Below, in pieces: positions 57,214 through 64,000 of a stretch of DNA of 64,000 nt. The stretch comes from CAMLFJ01 sp035524955. Lineage in GTDB: Bacteria > Methylomirabilota > Methylomirabilia > Rokubacteriales > CSP1-6. The notes under the pieces are model-generated. The model saw only the letters and a list, made by a program, of their open reading frames with translations. It ran no database searches and was not told the origin of the DNA. The translations under genes were made by a program, and so were the position numbers. Location of the stretch: positions 98,215-162,214 of the forward strand of contig DATLFG010000105.1 in NCBI GenBank assembly GCA_035524955.1, in the 5' to 3' direction. The stretch's first letter is position 1. Every line of letters begins with the position of its first letter.

Positions 57214-58209
57214 CTACCTCAGGATCGGTCCCGCGAGCTGCGCCAGCGGAACCATCGGCCGGGCGCCCACGTGGGTGATGACCTCGGCGGCGGCCAGCGA
57301 GCCGAGGCGCCCGCAGGTCGGCAGGTCGAGGCCCTGGCTGAGCCCGTAGAGCACGCCGGCCGCATAGAGATCCCCCGCACCCGTCGTGTCCACCACCGCG
57401 TCCCCCAGGTGCGCGGACACCGTGTGCAACCGCCCGTCCGCCACGATCACCGAGCCCTTGGCGCTCCGGGTGAGCGCGGCGACCTGGCAGTGCCCGCGCA
57501 CCCGGGCCAGCGCGGTGTCGAAGTCGCTCACCTCGTAGAGCGCGCAGATCTCGGCCTCGTTGGCGAAGAGGATGTCCACGTGACGCTCGACCAGGTCGAG
57601 GAACGCCGCGCGATGCCGCCCCACGCAGAACGGGTCCGACAAGGTCAGCGAGACCTTGCGGCCGGCGGCGTGCGCGATGGCCGCGGCGGTCCGGAAGGCC
57701 TCCTGGGCCTCCGGGGGATCGAACAGATAGCCCTCGAGGTAGAGGATCTTGCTGCGGGTGATGAGGCCCCGGTCGATGTCGCCCGGGCCGAGCCGCACCG
57801 ACGCGCCCAGGAATGTGCTCATAGTGCGCTGGGCATCGGGGGTGACCAGGATGAGGCAGCGTCCGGTGGGCGGCCCCTCGATGGCCCGGGGCGTGTCGTA
57901 GCCCACGCCGGTCGCGCGCAGGTCGTGGCCAAACACCTCGCCGAGCTGGTCGTCGCGGACCTTGCCGACGTAGTGCGCGCGCCCGCCGAAGGACGCCACC
58001 CCGACCACCGTGTTGGCCGCCGAGCCGCCCGACATCTCGACACCGGGCCCCATCGCGTCGTAGATCTCGCGGGCGCGCGGCTCGTCCACCAGGTGCATGG
58101 TCCCCTTCACCAGACCCTGCCGGGCGAGGAAGCCGTCCTCGGCGTGGCTCAGCACGTCCACCATCGCATTGCCGATGCCGACGACGTCGAGCTCGCCCCG
58201 ATCAGGCAC
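57214..58209 (-). CDS. PfkB-family sugar/nucleoside kinase, adenosine-kinase-like
   Basis: A 331-residue ribokinase-fold kinase. The N-terminal GNAMVDVLSHAEDGFLARQGLVKGTMHLV and MSGGSAANTVVGVASFGG blocks and the C-terminal DTTGAGDLYAAGVLYGLSQG anion-hole motif are present. The GGSAANT and N-terminal pattern is close to bacterial adenosine/inosine kinases. It sits directly downstream of mtnP (8-base overlap), so a role in purine-nucleoside salvage is likely but not proven. GTG start at 58209. Confidence 0.88.
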   Translation of the reverse strand: MPDRGELDVVGIGNAMVDVLSHAEDGFLARQGLVKGTMHLVDEPRAREIYDAMGPGVEMSGGSAANTVVGVASFGGRAHYVGKVRDDQLGEVFGHDLRATGVGYDTPRAIEGPPTGRCLILVTPDAQRTMSTFLGASVRLGPGDIDRGLITRSKILYLEGYLFDPPEAQEAFRTAAAIAHAAGRKVSLTLSDPFCVGRHRAAFLDLVERHVDILFANEAEICALYEVSDFDTALARVRGHCQVAALTRSAKGSVIVADGRLHTVSAHLGDAVVDTTGAGDLYAAGVLYGLSQGLDLPTCGRLGSLAAAEVITHVGARPMVPLAQLAGPILR

Positions 58210-59113
58210 GGCGTCCCTTGCCCTTCGGCGGGAAGTAGCGATCGAGCAGCAGGCCGAGCCGCTTGCGGGTCCGCGGCGGGAACGCGTTCGGATCGGTGAT
58301 CACGGCGGTGGCCAGCGCGTCGCCGCAGCCGGCGGCGCAGGTCTTGCCCACCCGCGGGATGACGCGCCGGAGCACGACCTTCGCGGTGGCCACGTTCTTG
58401 AGCAGGTTGGCCACGACCGCCTCCACCGTCACCGCGGCGTGGCTCTCGTGCCAGACGTCGTAGTCGGTGGCCAGCGCCAGCGTGGCGTAGCAGAGCTCGG
58501 CCTCGCGCGCCAGCTTGGCCTCGGGCATGTTCGTCATCCCGATGACCGACACGCCCCAGCGCCGGTAGATCTGCGACTCGCCCTTCGTGGAGAACTGCGG
58601 CCCTTCGATGCAGATGTACGTGCCGCCGCGGTGCACCCGCCCGCCCGCCTCCCGGCTCCCGGCCTCGAGCAGGTCACCCAGGGCCGGGCAGACCGGCTCG
58701 GCCATGCCGACGTGGCCGACGATGCCCTCGCCGAAGAAGCTCGAGACGCGGCGCCTGGTGTGATCGAAGAACTGGTCGGGGATCACGAGATCCAGCGGCT
58801 GGATCTCCTCCTTCATGCTGCCCACCGCGCTCACCGAGATGATCCAGCGGGCGCCCAGGGCCTTGAGGCCGTAGATGTTGGCCCGGTAGTTGATCTCGGT
58901 GGGCGTGAACCGGTGGCCGCGGCCGTGGCGCGGCAGGAAGATCACCCGGCGGTCGCCGAACCGGCCCGTGCCGTAGGCGTCCGACGGATCGCCGAACGGC
59001 GTGCGCACGCGCACCCAGCGCAGATCCTCGATGCCCTCCATCTCGTAGAGCCCGCTGCCTCCGATGATGCCCAGCGCGGGCTCGCCGCCGCGCTGGGCCC
59101 TGGCCGCGCTCAC
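58202..59113 (-). CDS. mtnP: S-methyl-5'-thioadenosine phosphorylase
   Basis: A 303-residue purine nucleoside phosphorylase of the MTAP subfamily that converts methylthioadenosine and phosphate to adenine and methylthioribose 1-phosphate. Blocks are LGIIGGSGLYEMEGIE, FLPRHGRGHRFTPTEINYRANI, TYICIEGPQFSTKGES and VIGMTNMPEAKLAREAELCYATL. GTG 59113 overlaps the mtaB stop (GTGA) and gives the normal N-terminus; the frame to 59749 is a shadow. Methylthioadenosine arises from SAM-using pathways, and two radical-SAM genes precede it in the operon, though those enzymes do not release it directly. Confidence 0.93.
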   Translation of the reverse strand: MSAARAQRGGEPALGIIGGSGLYEMEGIEDLRWVRVRTPFGDPSDAYGTGRFGDRRVIFLPRHGRGHRFTPTEINYRANIYGLKALGARWIISVSAVGSMKEEIQPLDLVIPDQFFDHTRRRVSSFFGEGIVGHVGMAEPVCPALGDLLEAGSREAGGRVHRGGTYICIEGPQFSTKGESQIYRRWGVSVIGMTNMPEAKLAREAELCYATLALATDYDVWHESHAAVTVEAVVANLLKNVATAKVVLRRVIPRVGKTCAAGCGDALATAVITDPNAFPPRTRKRLGLLLDRYFPPKGKGRRA

Positions 59114-60432
59114 GCGCCGACCTCCGCGATCCGTCCGTGGGTGCGGTCGGCGCGGGCCTCGGTGATCGTGAGCGGCACGACCCGTCGGCCGAGCGTGTCG
59201 GGGCCGTCGAAGAGCACCTCGACGTAGTTGTCGGTCAGGCCGGCGAGCAGTCCGGTCCGCCGATCGCGCGCGCCCAGCACGACCGCGTCGCGCCGGCCGC
59301 CGACCATCCCCCGCCGGAAGGCGAGGCTCTTCTCCGCCCCCAGCCGACGCAGTCGCCGGCTCCGCTCGCGGATCGCGGCCGGCGCCACGGGGTCGGGCCG
59401 GCGGGAGGCCTCGGTTCCCTTCCGGTCGGAGTAGGCGAAGACGTGCAGCGACGAGAACGGCAGCGCTTCGACGAACCGCATCGTGGCCTCGAAGTCCTCC
59501 TCGGTCTCGCCCGGATGGCCGACGATGAGATCGGCGCCCAGCCCGAGGCCCGGGATCGCCGCGGCCAGCCGGTCCACCAGGGCGCGGTACATCCCGGTAT
59601 GGTAGGGCCGGCGCATCAGCCGCAGGATGCGGTCGCTGCCGCTCTGCAGGGGCAGGTGCAGATGGGGTGCCATCACCGGCAGCGTCGTCACCGCGTCGAC
59701 CAGCGCGGGCGTGAAGTAGGACGGCAGCACCGAGGAGAGGCGCAGCCACCGGAGCCCCTCCACTGCCGCGAGCTCCCGGAGGAGGGAGGCCAGGGTGGCG
59801 CGCGGGTAGAGATCCCAGCCGTAGTGGCCGATATCCACCCCGGTGAGCGTGACGTCGAGGTATCCCGCGGCCGCGAGCGCGCGCACCTGGTCGAGCACGA
59901 CCTTGGGCTCCTGGCTCCGGCTCCGCCCGCGCGCGGCCGGCACGATGCAGAAGGCACAGCGGTGCTGGCAGCCGTCCTGGATCTTCACGAAGGCGCGCGA
60001 GCGGCCCGCCACCCGTGCGAAGGGCGCGATCGGCACGTCGCGGGCTCCCGTGATGTCCGCCACCGCCACCGCGGGCCGCGCCCGCTTGGTGAGCGAGCCG
60101 AGCAGCTCGGGCAGGCGGTACTTCTCCTGGTTGCCCACCACCAGGTCCACCCCGGCGATCGCGGCCGCCTCCGGGTCGGTCTGGGCGAGGCAGCCCGTCA
60201 CGACCAGGTAGGCCTCCGGGTTCTCGCGGGCGATGCGGCGGATGATCTGGCGATCGGAGAGGTCCGCGCGGCCGGTCACCGTGCAGGTGTTGACCACGTA
60301 CACCTGAGCGTGGGCCCCCGGGTCCACGATCCGGAAGCCCCGCCTCTCCAGCAGCGCGCCGATCTCCTGCGATTCGACCTGGTTGAGCCGGCAGCCGAGG
60401 GTGGCCAGCGCCACCGTCACCGGCGCGCTCAT
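59110..60432 (-). CDS. mtaB: tRNA t6A37 methylthiotransferase MtaB
   Basis: A 440-residue radical-SAM methylthiotransferase that converts t6A37 to ms2t6A37 in tRNA. The UPF0004 domain carries the three cluster cysteines (LATLGCRLNQVES, VVNTCTVTGRAD, VVTGCLAQTD). The radical-SAM cluster is CQHRCAFC, followed by GADLIVGHPGETEEDF, and the C-terminus (about 370-440) is a TRAM-like RNA-binding domain. The VESQE and TGRAD patterns point to MtaB rather than MiaB or RimO. ATG 60432 overlaps rlmN (ATGA). Confidence 0.92.
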   Translation of the reverse strand: MSAPVTVALATLGCRLNQVESQEIGALLERRGFRIVDPGAHAQVYVVNTCTVTGRADLSDRQIIRRIARENPEAYLVVTGCLAQTDPEAAAIAGVDLVVGNQEKYRLPELLGSLTKRARPAVAVADITGARDVPIAPFARVAGRSRAFVKIQDGCQHRCAFCIVPAARGRSRSQEPKVVLDQVRALAAAGYLDVTLTGVDIGHYGWDLYPRATLASLLRELAAVEGLRWLRLSSVLPSYFTPALVDAVTTLPVMAPHLHLPLQSGSDRILRLMRRPYHTGMYRALVDRLAAAIPGLGLGADLIVGHPGETEEDFEATMRFVEALPFSSLHVFAYSDRKGTEASRRPDPVAPAAIRERSRRLRRLGAEKSLAFRRGMVGGRRDAVVLGARDRRTGLLAGLTDNYVEVLFDGPDTLGRRVVPLTITEARADRTHGRIAEVGA

Positions 60433-61466
60433 GCCGGGACCGCCGCCTCGCGGAGCTGGCCGCAGGCGGCGCCGATGTCCTCGCCCTTGCTCCACCGGAC
60501 GGTCGCCCGGATCCCGTGCTCGAGCAGCACGGTCTGGAAGGCGAGGATCCGCGCCAGCGGCGGCCGCGCGAAGCTCGAGCCCTCCCAGTCGTTGAACGGG
60601 ATCAGGTTGATCTTGCCGCGGATGCCCTTGAGCAGCTTGACGAGGCGGCGGGCGTCCTCGACCGAGTCGTTGACGCCGTCGAGCAGCACGTACTCGAAGG
60701 TCATGCGCTGGCGGAACGGCAGCGGGAAGCGCCGGCACGCGGCGAGTAGCTCCTCGATCGCGAAGCCGCGGTTGACCGGCATGATCCGGTCACGGATCTC
60801 GTTACTGGTGGCGTGGAGCGAGACCGCCAGGTTGACCCGCAGGTTCTCCTTGGCCAGCCGCTCGATGCCGCTCACCAGCCCCACCGTGGAGACCGTGATA
60901 CGGCGGGGCGAGAACGCGAAGGTCTGCGGGTCCGTCAGGAGGCGGAGCGACTTCACGGTGGCCGTGTAGTTGGCGAGCGGCTCGCCCATGCCCATGTAGA
61001 CGATGTGGGTGATCCGCAGGTCCGCGGCCAGCCCCTCGCGGGCCACCATCGCCTGCGCCACGATCTCCCCGGCGCTCAGGTTCCGCTCGAGCCCCATCGT
61101 GCCGGTGTAGCAGAAGGCGCAGCCGAAGCCGCAGCCGACCTGGGTGGAGACGCAGAGCGTGAGGCGATCGGCGTCCGGCATCAACACCGCCTGCGCGCGC
61201 GCGCCGTCGCCGTACCGGAGCACGAGCTTCTGGCTGCCGTCCTGCGACGGGGTGCGTCGCTCGACCTCGGGCAGGTCCACGCTCGCCTTCGCGCCGAGGG
61301 CGGCCCGGAAGTCCCTGGGCAGGTCGGTCATCGCGTCCAGAGCGGTCACGCCCTTGACGAAGATCCACTGGGCGAGCTGGCGGCCCCGATAGCGTGGGGC
61401 CCCGAGGCTCTCAGCCAGGGCTTCCATCTCGGTGGGAGACAGATCGAGTAGGTTAGTCGAAGACAT
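60429..61466 (-). CDS. rlmN: Dual-specificity 23S rRNA / tRNA adenine-C2 methyltransferase RlmN
   Basis: A 345-residue radical-SAM methyltransferase for A2503 of 23S rRNA and A37 of some tRNAs. The N-terminal RlmN domain (YRGRQLAQWIFVKGV) precedes the cluster motif CGFGCAFCYTG, with GEPLANY and the C-terminal methyl-carrying Cys in GEDIGAACGQL. ATG 61466 (MSSTNLLDL) is preferred over a GTG two codons earlier. It is the first gene of the rlmN-mtaB-mtnP-kinase-lar operon; a TTAATAT just upstream could belong to its promoter. Confidence 0.95.
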   Translation of the reverse strand: MSSTNLLDLSPTEMEALAESLGAPRYRGRQLAQWIFVKGVTALDAMTDLPRDFRAALGAKASVDLPEVERRTPSQDGSQKLVLRYGDGARAQAVLMPDADRLTLCVSTQVGCGFGCAFCYTGTMGLERNLSAGEIVAQAMVAREGLAADLRITHIVYMGMGEPLANYTATVKSLRLLTDPQTFAFSPRRITVSTVGLVSGIERLAKENLRVNLAVSLHATSNEIRDRIMPVNRGFAIEELLAACRRFPLPFRQRMTFEYVLLDGVNDSVEDARRLVKLLKGIRGKINLIPFNDWEGSSFARPPLARILAFQTVLLEHGIRATVRWSKGEDIGAACGQLREAAVPA

Positions 61467-61472
61467 ACGCAC

Positions 61473-61827
61473 CGTCGGATATTAACACAGGGGTCACCTC
61501 TCGATCGGGCGGGGAACCGCTCAGCGCATCTCTCGGCGAGCTACTTGGCCCGCTGTCCCTCGTGTCGTGGTCCGCAGACTACCGTTCCGCGATCGCTCTG
61601 AGCGAGCAGAAGTTCTCGGCAGACCCGGGGGCGTGGGCCGGATCGTGGCCGAGCCCTTGCACTGGGGAGGTTGATTGTCTCATCCCCAGCTTTCGTGGGT
61701 CGGTGGTGGATAACCTGGTGGGTCAGTCCGGGGGCGTCACGAGATTTCGCGCACTAGGAGCGGGTCGCCTTCTTTGGAGGCACCCCTTGCTGAACCACGA
61801 TTCAGGCGGTCGCGCTTGGAAGCCTTC
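61473..61827. other. Intergenic region of about 355 bases without a recognised gene
   Basis: This gap lies between the start of rlmN and the stop of the URO-D gene. The first part should hold the rlmN promoter. The rest has lower GC than the genes, one DnaA-box-like TTATCCACC on the minus strand (about 61708-61716), and a frame that would enter the URO-D gene antisense and looks like a shadow. I looked for SRP RNA, tmRNA and tRNA cores and found none. Confidence 0.6.
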
Positions 61828-62811
61828 TCAGGCCGCGGCCTTCACCGCCGCCACCACCGTGGCCAGGTGCGCGTCGGGCGTGGCCAGCGGCAGCACGCAG
61901 CCCGGCCCGACGATGACCCCGAGGCCGCCGGTCTGGGCGAGCGCGTCGCCGACCTCCGCGGCCACCGCGTCGGGCGGCCCGGTCAGGAGCGTCCGGCTCT
62001 CGCCGAGCCCGCCGACGAGCGCGCCCTCGAAGCGGTGCTGCGCGTCGCCCAGCCGGGGCGCGGTCAGGCGATCGTGCCAGTTCACCGCGTGCACCGGCAG
62101 CGCGGCCGCCTGGTCGAAGTAGATGTCGTGGCCGTGCACGTGGAGCAGCGTGAAGGCGGAGCGTCCGGCCACCGCGGCGAGCAGGCGGCGCATGCGCGGC
62201 AGATCGAAGCGCGCGTTCTCCTCCCGGGTCACCACATCGGGCGCGGCGGTCTGGGTGGCGAGGAAGAGCCCATCCGCGCCGGCCTCGAGCGCCGCGAGCG
62301 CGTGGCGCGCCATGGTGTCGGCGATCGCGTCGAGCGCGGGCTCGACCGCCGCGGGCTCCTGCCGCAGGTCCTCGACGAGCCGGTCACCCGCCAGCTTGCG
62401 GGCCACCGTCAGCGGCGAGAAGAGCGTGTGCAGGATCGGCGCGTCGTCGGCGCGGCCGCGGGCGATCAGGCGCACCGCTTCGAGCTCGCGGCCGAGGGCC
62501 CCCGCCCCCGGGTCGAGCGCGCGGATCCGCGCCCAGTCCGCGCGGCCCCGCACCGCGTGCGTCGTGCACTGCTTGGCGCCGTTGGGCGAGCCCTGGTAGG
62601 CCACCGCGCACCCCCAGTCCTCCACGCAGTACACGCCGCTCGACATCACCTTGACGAAGTCGAGGTCCCACCGCCGCTGGAACGCCAGCATGGCCTCCGC
62701 GAGCCCGGGAGCGGTGTGGTCCACGTCGGGCACGTGGCGCCAGAAGGACACCGGCGGGCGATCCACCGGTCGGCGGTCGCGGGCCGCCAGCACGCGCTCG
62801 CGCTTGTCCAT
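61828..62811 (-). CDS. Uroporphyrinogen decarboxylase (URO-D) superfamily protein
   Basis: A 327-residue TIM-barrel protein of the URO-D superfamily. It begins MDKRERVLAARDRRPVDRPPVSFWRHV, and shows LHVHGHDIYFDQAAALPVHAVNWHDR and a glycine-rich C-terminal block (GGLGVIVGPGCVLPLATP). The latter His/Cys pattern (GPGCVLP) recalls the metal-binding end of corrinoid-linked methyltransferases such as MtaA, so it could be a methyltransferase rather than heme-pathway HemE. I cannot assign a substrate. The ATG at 62811 is preferred over the longer frame. It is divergent from the sigma-factor gene. Confidence 0.78.
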   Translation of the reverse strand: MDKRERVLAARDRRPVDRPPVSFWRHVPDVDHTAPGLAEAMLAFQRRWDLDFVKVMSSGVYCVEDWGCAVAYQGSPNGAKQCTTHAVRGRADWARIRALDPGAGALGRELEAVRLIARGRADDAPILHTLFSPLTVARKLAGDRLVEDLRQEPAAVEPALDAIADTMARHALAALEAGADGLFLATQTAAPDVVTREENARFDLPRMRRLLAAVAGRSAFTLLHVHGHDIYFDQAAALPVHAVNWHDRLTAPRLGDAQHRFEGALVGGLGESRTLLTGPPDAVAAEVGDALAQTGGLGVIVGPGCVLPLATPDAHLATVVAAVKAAA

Positions 62812-62879
62812 GATGCCGCGGAGTCTACCACGCGAGCCGGGGGCCGCCGCCCCGGGGCCCGGCGGCATTTGTTGCGTCG

Positions 62880-62907
62880 GGAACTTCCGCGCCGCGGTAT
62901 GGTCTTA
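62880..62907 (+). promoter_or_regulatory. ECF-sigma-type promoter upstream of the sigma-factor gene
   Basis: GGAACTT (62880-62886) and TCTTA (62903-62907) are 16 bases apart, the layout of RpoE-type promoters. It lies directly before the GTG start at 62910, so autoregulation is likely and the transcript would be almost leaderless. Confidence 0.5.
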
Positions 62908-62909
62908 CC

Positions 62910-63470
62910 GTGCGAGAGGCGGAGGCAGGCGACGCGCCGCGCTTCCTGGACCGGCTACGCGCCGGCGACGCCCCCGCCTTCGAGGATCTGGTGATGACGT
63001 ACCAGCATCGCGTGTTCGGGGTGGCCCTTCGCATGCTGGGCAACCGGGCCGAGGCGGAGGAAGTCGCGCAGGAGGCTTTTGTCCGAGCCCATCGCGCGCT
63101 CGGCGAGTTTCGCGGCGACGCCAAGCTCTCGACCTGGCTCTACGCCATCACGTCGCGCCTCTGCCTCAACCGGCTCGCTTCCGGAGAGCGGCGGATGGCG
63201 CGGCAGGGTGAGGACGCGCTGCTACGGCTGTCCGACGCCGGCCCGCGCCCGGACGCGGCGCTGGAGCGCCGCGAGCTCGAGGCGGCGCTTGGCCGGGCCA
63301 TCGCCGATCTGCCGGAGGACCGGCGCATCGTGGTGGTGCTGCGCGACCTCGAGGGCCTTTCGTACGAGGAGATCGCCCAGGTGCTGGAGCTCGAGCTCGG
63401 AACGGTTCGATCTCGCCTGCACCGGGCGCGGGCGGAGCTGAAGGAGAAGCTGGAGCGATTCCTGCCGTGA
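62910..63470 (+). CDS. ECF-family RNA polymerase sigma factor
   Basis: A 186-residue sigma-70 family protein with region 2 (about 27-93; DLVMTYQHRVFGVALRMLGNRAEAEEVAQEAF, KLSTWLYAITSRLCLNRL) and region 4 (about 130-180; LPEDRRIVVVLRDLEGLSYEEIAQVLELELGTVRSRLHRAR). The layout and spacing fit group IV ECF factors. The GTG at 62910 gives the usual RAGDAPAFEDLV opening at residue 17. It is followed after seven bases by a zinc-binding anti-sigma gene, so the pair probably answers an envelope or redox signal. Confidence 0.94.
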   Translation: MREAEAGDAPRFLDRLRAGDAPAFEDLVMTYQHRVFGVALRMLGNRAEAEEVAQEAFVRAHRALGEFRGDAKLSTWLYAITSRLCLNRLASGERRMARQGEDALLRLSDAGPRPDAALERRELEAALGRAIADLPEDRRIVVVLRDLEGLSYEEIAQVLELELGTVRSRLHRARAELKEKLERFLP

Positions 63471-63477
63471 CCTGCCC

Positions 63478-64000
63478 ATGAACTGTGAAGGCGCGCGCGA
63501 ATCATTGTCGGCCTATCTCGACGAGGCGCTCGCCCCGGACGAGCGGAACCTGCTCGATGCGCACCTGGCGGGCTGCGCGGCGTGCCACCGCGAGCTCGAG
63601 GCCCTGCGCGGGACGGTCGCGATGCTCCGGCGGGTGGAGCCGCCCCGGGCGCCGGTGGGCTTCGTGGACCGGGCGGTGGCCGCGGCGCGGCCCCGGCCCT
63701 GGTTCCGGCGTGTGGCGGAGGCGGTGCTGCTGCCGCTCTCGATCAAGCTGCCGCTCGAAGCCGCCGCGGTGGTGATGGTCGGGCTGCTCGCGGTGTACCT
63801 CTTCGAGCGCACCCCGGAGCTGCAGCAGGCCGCACGCGAGGTGGCGCCGCGGCCGGAGCCGGCGGCGCCCGCGAAGGAGAGGCCGGCGGAGCTCGCGGAC
63901 CAAGCCCCACCGGCGCCGGCCCCGTCCACCCCGGCGCCCGCCGAGGCGCCGGCGCAGGCGGCCGGCGAGCGCGACCGCGCCGCGGCGCCGAGATCGCGGG
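63478..64000 (+). CDS. Zinc-finger anti-sigma factor, partial
   Basis: The first 174 codons of a membrane anti-sigma factor; the gene runs off the right edge. The zf-HC2 motif is Cys3, His29, Cys33 and Cys36 (HLAGCAACHREL), one membrane helix lies at about 92-109 (LPLEAAAVVMVGLLAVYLF), and a long Pro/Ala/Glu-rich periplasmic linker follows. Such proteins hold the ECF factor at the membrane until a signal releases it. The ATG is seven bases after the sigma stop, indicating co-expression. Confidence 0.9.
   Translation, partial: MNCEGARESLSAYLDEALAPDERNLLDAHLAGCAACHRELEALRGTVAMLRRVEPPRAPVGFVDRAVAAARPRPWFRRVAEAVLLPLSIKLPLEAAAVVMVGLLAVYLFERTPELQQAAREVAPRPEPAAPAKERPAELADQAPPAPAPSTPAPAEAPAQAAGERDRAAAPRSR

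Noticed and set aside
61640..61780. SRP RNA or other housekeeping RNA
   Set aside because: The text has a GGTCAGTCCGGGGG-like piece, but the invariant GGAAG tetraloop region and matching stems are absent.
61562..62122. Plus-strand open frame overlapping the URO-D gene 3-prime end
   Set aside because: Most of it is antisense to the URO-D gene, it has no clear ribosome site and no recognisable domain.
62843..62866. Terminator between the URO-D and sigma-factor genes
   Set aside because: The GCCGCCG/CGGCGGC stem is strong but lies between two divergent starts, where no transcript should end, and there is no proper T-run.

Overview
The window is a very GC-rich, densely coded chromosomal segment from a Gram-negative bacterium with two membranes and LPS. 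It encodes LpxA/D/B, LpxI, WaaA, BamA, Skp, Lnt, LolC/D and RodZ-like proteins. The mix of LpxI instead of LpxH, a ClpC-type Clp ATPase, a form II Cox-like molybdoenzyme, Lar cofactor genes and frequent GTG starts would suit an uncultivated soil or subsurface lineage such as Rokubacteria/Methylomirabilota, or a deltaproteobacterial-grade relative. That placement is inference only; no rRNA is present. I see no phage, insertion sequence or CRISPR array.

Positions 1-37756 are almost one continuous minus-strand block. Read in transcription order it holds: (i) two M16 peptidases and a rhomboid protease; (ii) a short ORF, tlyA, nadK, recN and secA, ending in a terminator; (iii) smc, a RodZ-like gene, ftsY, the riboflavin genes (ribD, ribE, ribBA, ribH), nusB, a metallophosphoesterase, lnt, prfB, lysS, lolC and lolD; (iv) clpC, bamA, skp, lpxD, lpxA, a Gfo/Idh oxidoreductase, lpxI, lpxB, a DUF374 acyltransferase and waaA. 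Many neighbours overlap by ATGA, GTGA or TGATG, so translational coupling is pervasive. prfB carries the classical RF2 +1 programmed frameshift.

Positions 37757-40742 are a mixed-strand island: a secreted protein with 15 octapeptide repeats, a HIT protein, a 39-residue zinc-ribbon protein, an S1C serine protease with PDZ domain, and tRNA-Ala(CGC).

Positions 40743-61466 are minus strand again. An upstream operon (rlmN, mtaB, mtnP, a PfkB kinase, larE, larB, larC) joins RNA modification, methylthioadenosine salvage and synthesis of the nickel-pincer nucleotide. From a promoter at the end of larC a molybdenum-hydroxylase operon follows: coxS, coxL, coxM, mocA, coxD, coxE, xdhC, a molybdopterin-binding protein, and sufU/sufS-like genes. 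After it come an agmatinase-family gene, NfeD and slipin. CoxL has the AYRGAGR loop of form II enzymes, so it should not be called a proven CO dehydrogenase. The right end has a URO-D family gene and a divergent ECF sigma/anti-sigma pair cut by the edge.

The most notable non-gene signals are a dispersed repeat of about 39 bp that lies between ribE and ribBA and also supplies the last residues of LarB, a 4 x 23-bp tandem repeat in the cox operon, and a probable ATT start codon for the metallophosphoesterase.
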